21,756 nucleotides of DNA from a virus: positions 1 to 21,756 of IMG/VR virus record IMGVR_UViG_3300032116_001478, one strand, 5' to 3'. The notes below the pieces were generated by a model. That model saw only the letters and a program-made list of their open reading frames with translations. It was not told where the DNA came from and searched no databases. Position 1 is the first letter of the stretch. Each line of letters starts with the position of its first letter. A program made the translations under genes and the position numbers. Shown in pieces: positions 20,870-21,756 of this stretch.

Positions 20870-20880
20870 ACTTATATAAA
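20870..20880 (+). promoter_or_regulatory. Candidate promoter ACTTATATAAA after terminator
   Basis: Located 24 bases past the terminator and 34 bases before the ATG at 20904, where a new start of transcription is expected. It resembles the AT block at 2606 and contains TATATAA, closer to a T4-late-like or host -10 box than the CTATTTATTA elements are. Confidence 0.4.
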
Positions 20881-20903
20881 GGTGTATTTTTTCGAGGAAG
20901 ACT

Positions 20904-21242
20904 ATGGCAGAAATTACTGAATTCAACATCGGTCAAGGGGAAACTTTCAAAATATTGACCAGCCTAGAAAACATAGATACAGATTCGTACTTAGACATAA
21001 CAAATTATACATTTACTGGCCAAGTTCGTGAAAACTTTAGCACGGATGAGGTTGCTGCTACATTTACGATTACAAAAATAAATCCACAAACCTCAGGAAG
21101 TTTTTATATAGAACTTACCCCAGCAGATACTAGTGCGCTAACACAACGCAAATATGTTTACGATATTAAAATGACAAGTGGTTCAATCACTCGTCGTGTT
21201 CTTGAAGGATACTTTGTTGTTCGCCCAGCTGCTACGAGATAA
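20904..21242 (+). CDS. Small beta-rich protein, BppU N-domain-like (baseplate or fibre adaptor candidate)
   Basis: 112 residues, predicted all-beta. The order is ETFKILTSLEN, DITNYTFTGQVREN, AATFTITKINPQTSGSFYIE, LTPADTSAL, YVYDIKMTSGSITRRVLEGY, FVVRPAATR. It matches what I recall of the N-terminal domain of lactococcal-type BppU and similar phage domains (immunoglobulin-like sandwich, with a T-x-L...Y-x-Y-D-[IL] strand). Such domains anchor receptor-binding or fibre proteins to the baseplate. A GAGGAAG ribosome-binding site precedes the ATG. It is followed, three bases after its stop, by a fibre-like gene, consistent with an adaptor-fibre pair. The fold call is moderate; the role is inferred. 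Confidence 0.7.
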   Translation: MAEITEFNIGQGETFKILTSLENIDTDSYLDITNYTFTGQVRENFSTDEVAATFTITKINPQTSGSFYIELTPADTSALTQRKYVYDIKMTSGSITRRVLEGYFVVRPAATR

Positions 21243-21245
21243 TAG

Positions 21246-21756
21246 ATGAGCAATTTTATTGTCAACACCGATATACCAAATCTTCGGGTAGTTATTAGAG
21301 AAGGTGACCAATATAATATAAACATTGTTCCAGGTAGAATTACTACACTGGTTACTGGTTCGTTTACCAGCTATGCAGATATGGCTGGAATGGCAGCATC
21401 TGCTTCATATGTTAGTGGAGCAGGTGTATTCGCACAGTTTGCAACATCGGCATCATACGCGGTTACTTCTGACAGTGCATCATTCGCAACTACTGCATCA
21501 TATGCACAAACTATCAACAGACAAATTACAGGTTCAGTAGTCATATCAGATGATTTAACCGTACAAGGTATCATCAGTGCAGAAAAATTATTAGTATCCT
21601 CATCTGTTATTTATGAATCTGGTTCGACGAAATTTGGTGATTCAGCAGAAGATACACATCAATTTACTGGGTCCGTGTCAATACAAGGACCGCTTAATGC
21701 ATCAAGCTTTACCGGGTCAATTTATCTAGAACCCGTATCAGAAAGTTATGCTTTTC
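21246..21756 (+). CDS. Fibre-like structural protein with SASYA repeats, 3' end outside window
   Basis: An open frame from the ATG at 21246 runs in frame to the end of the window (170 complete codons, no stop). The first about 40 residues are beta-rich (NLRVVIREGDQYNINIVPGR). Residues about 42-90 contain degenerate repeats of the type [TS]-A-S-[YF]-A (ASASYV, ATSASYAV, SDSASFAT, TASYAQ), a low-complexity linker I associate with tail-fibre and adhesion proteins of marine phages. Then come ITGSVVISDDLTVQGIISAE, then FGDSAEDTHQFTGSVSIQG, typical of beta-helical phage fibre or structural proteins. Another frame at about 21325-21540 is its shadow. The product is likely a baseplate-attached fibre or decoration protein. 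Confidence 0.78.
   Translation, partial: MSNFIVNTDIPNLRVVIREGDQYNINIVPGRITTLVTGSFTSYADMAGMAASASYVSGAGVFAQFATSASYAVTSDSASFATTASYAQTINRQITGSVVISDDLTVQGIISAEKLLVSSSVIYESGSTKFGDSAEDTHQFTGSVSIQGPLNASSFTGSIYLEPVSESYAF

Noticed and set aside
21325-21540. Forward-strand frame of 71 residues near the end of the window
   Set aside because: His/Leu-rich shadow of the fibre-like gene that starts at 21246 and stays open in its own frame to the window end.
1-21756. tRNA genes, CRISPR arrays, insertion sequences and attachment sites
   Set aside because: I looked in the gaps for cloverleaf-like sequences, spaced direct repeats, transposase motifs and terminal repeats and saw none; the gaps are all under 135 bases.

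Overview
The window is a contiguous piece of a tailed-phage genome (or a prophage or metagenomic phage contig). It holds the head, neck and contractile-tail genes of a T4-type myovirus. Every supported gene is on the + strand and packing is tight, with many 1-4 bp overlaps and TAATATG junctions. Terminase, portal, prohead protease, scaffold, major capsid protein, tail sheath and tail tube are recognisable by family hallmarks. Several small proteins carry modules I recall from marine and aquatic T4-like phages (cyanophages, pelagiphages). The host cannot be read from the window. Ribosome-binding sites are Shine-Dalgarno type and a phage bS21 gene is present, so the host is a bacterium that uses SD initiation at least in part.

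Layout. 1-999: the end of a small zinc-knuckle-like protein and a membrane-anchored coiled-coil protein. 1007-2596: large terminase. 2649-6177: eight small genes, most carrying Cys/His-rich or basic mini-domains. These include a protein with three dockerin/EF-hand-like calcium loops and a small helical protein whose His/Asp/Glu spacing equals the Dps ferroxidase centre. Several begin with a peptide of about 10 residues ending in Glu, resembling the capsid-targeting peptide of T4 internal head proteins. 6186-7007: an AT-rich sulfotransferase-like gene. 7009-7347: a small helical protein. 7358-11258: portal, two helical head-assembly candidates and the gp21-type prohead protease. 11255-12049: a HEXXH metallopeptidase and a ribosomal protein bS21 homologue. 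12182-15044: acidic scaffold and major capsid protein, each behind the same 12-nt ribosome-binding-site block, closed by a strong terminator. 15167-17559: three neck/tail-completion proteins. 17626-20800: a small coiled-coil protein, tail sheath and tail tube, closed by a second strong terminator. 20904 to the end: a BppU-like small protein and the start of a fibre-like protein running off the window.

How it fits together. Portal, scaffold and capsid protein build the prohead. The gp21-type protease then cleaves scaffold, capsid protein and, if the N-terminal peptides mean what they appear to, a set of internal proteins at [L/I/F]-x-Glu sites. Terminase fills the head, neck proteins close it, and the sheath/tube tail joins. 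The gene order (17-20-21-22-23-neck-18-19) differs from T4 (13-14-15-16-17-18-19-20-21-22-23). Candidate late promoters (CTATTTATTA-like) recur 33-43 nt before start codons at operon breaks. The least conventional parts are the 2649-6177 cassette and the metallopeptidase/bS21 pair inside the head-maturation operon.
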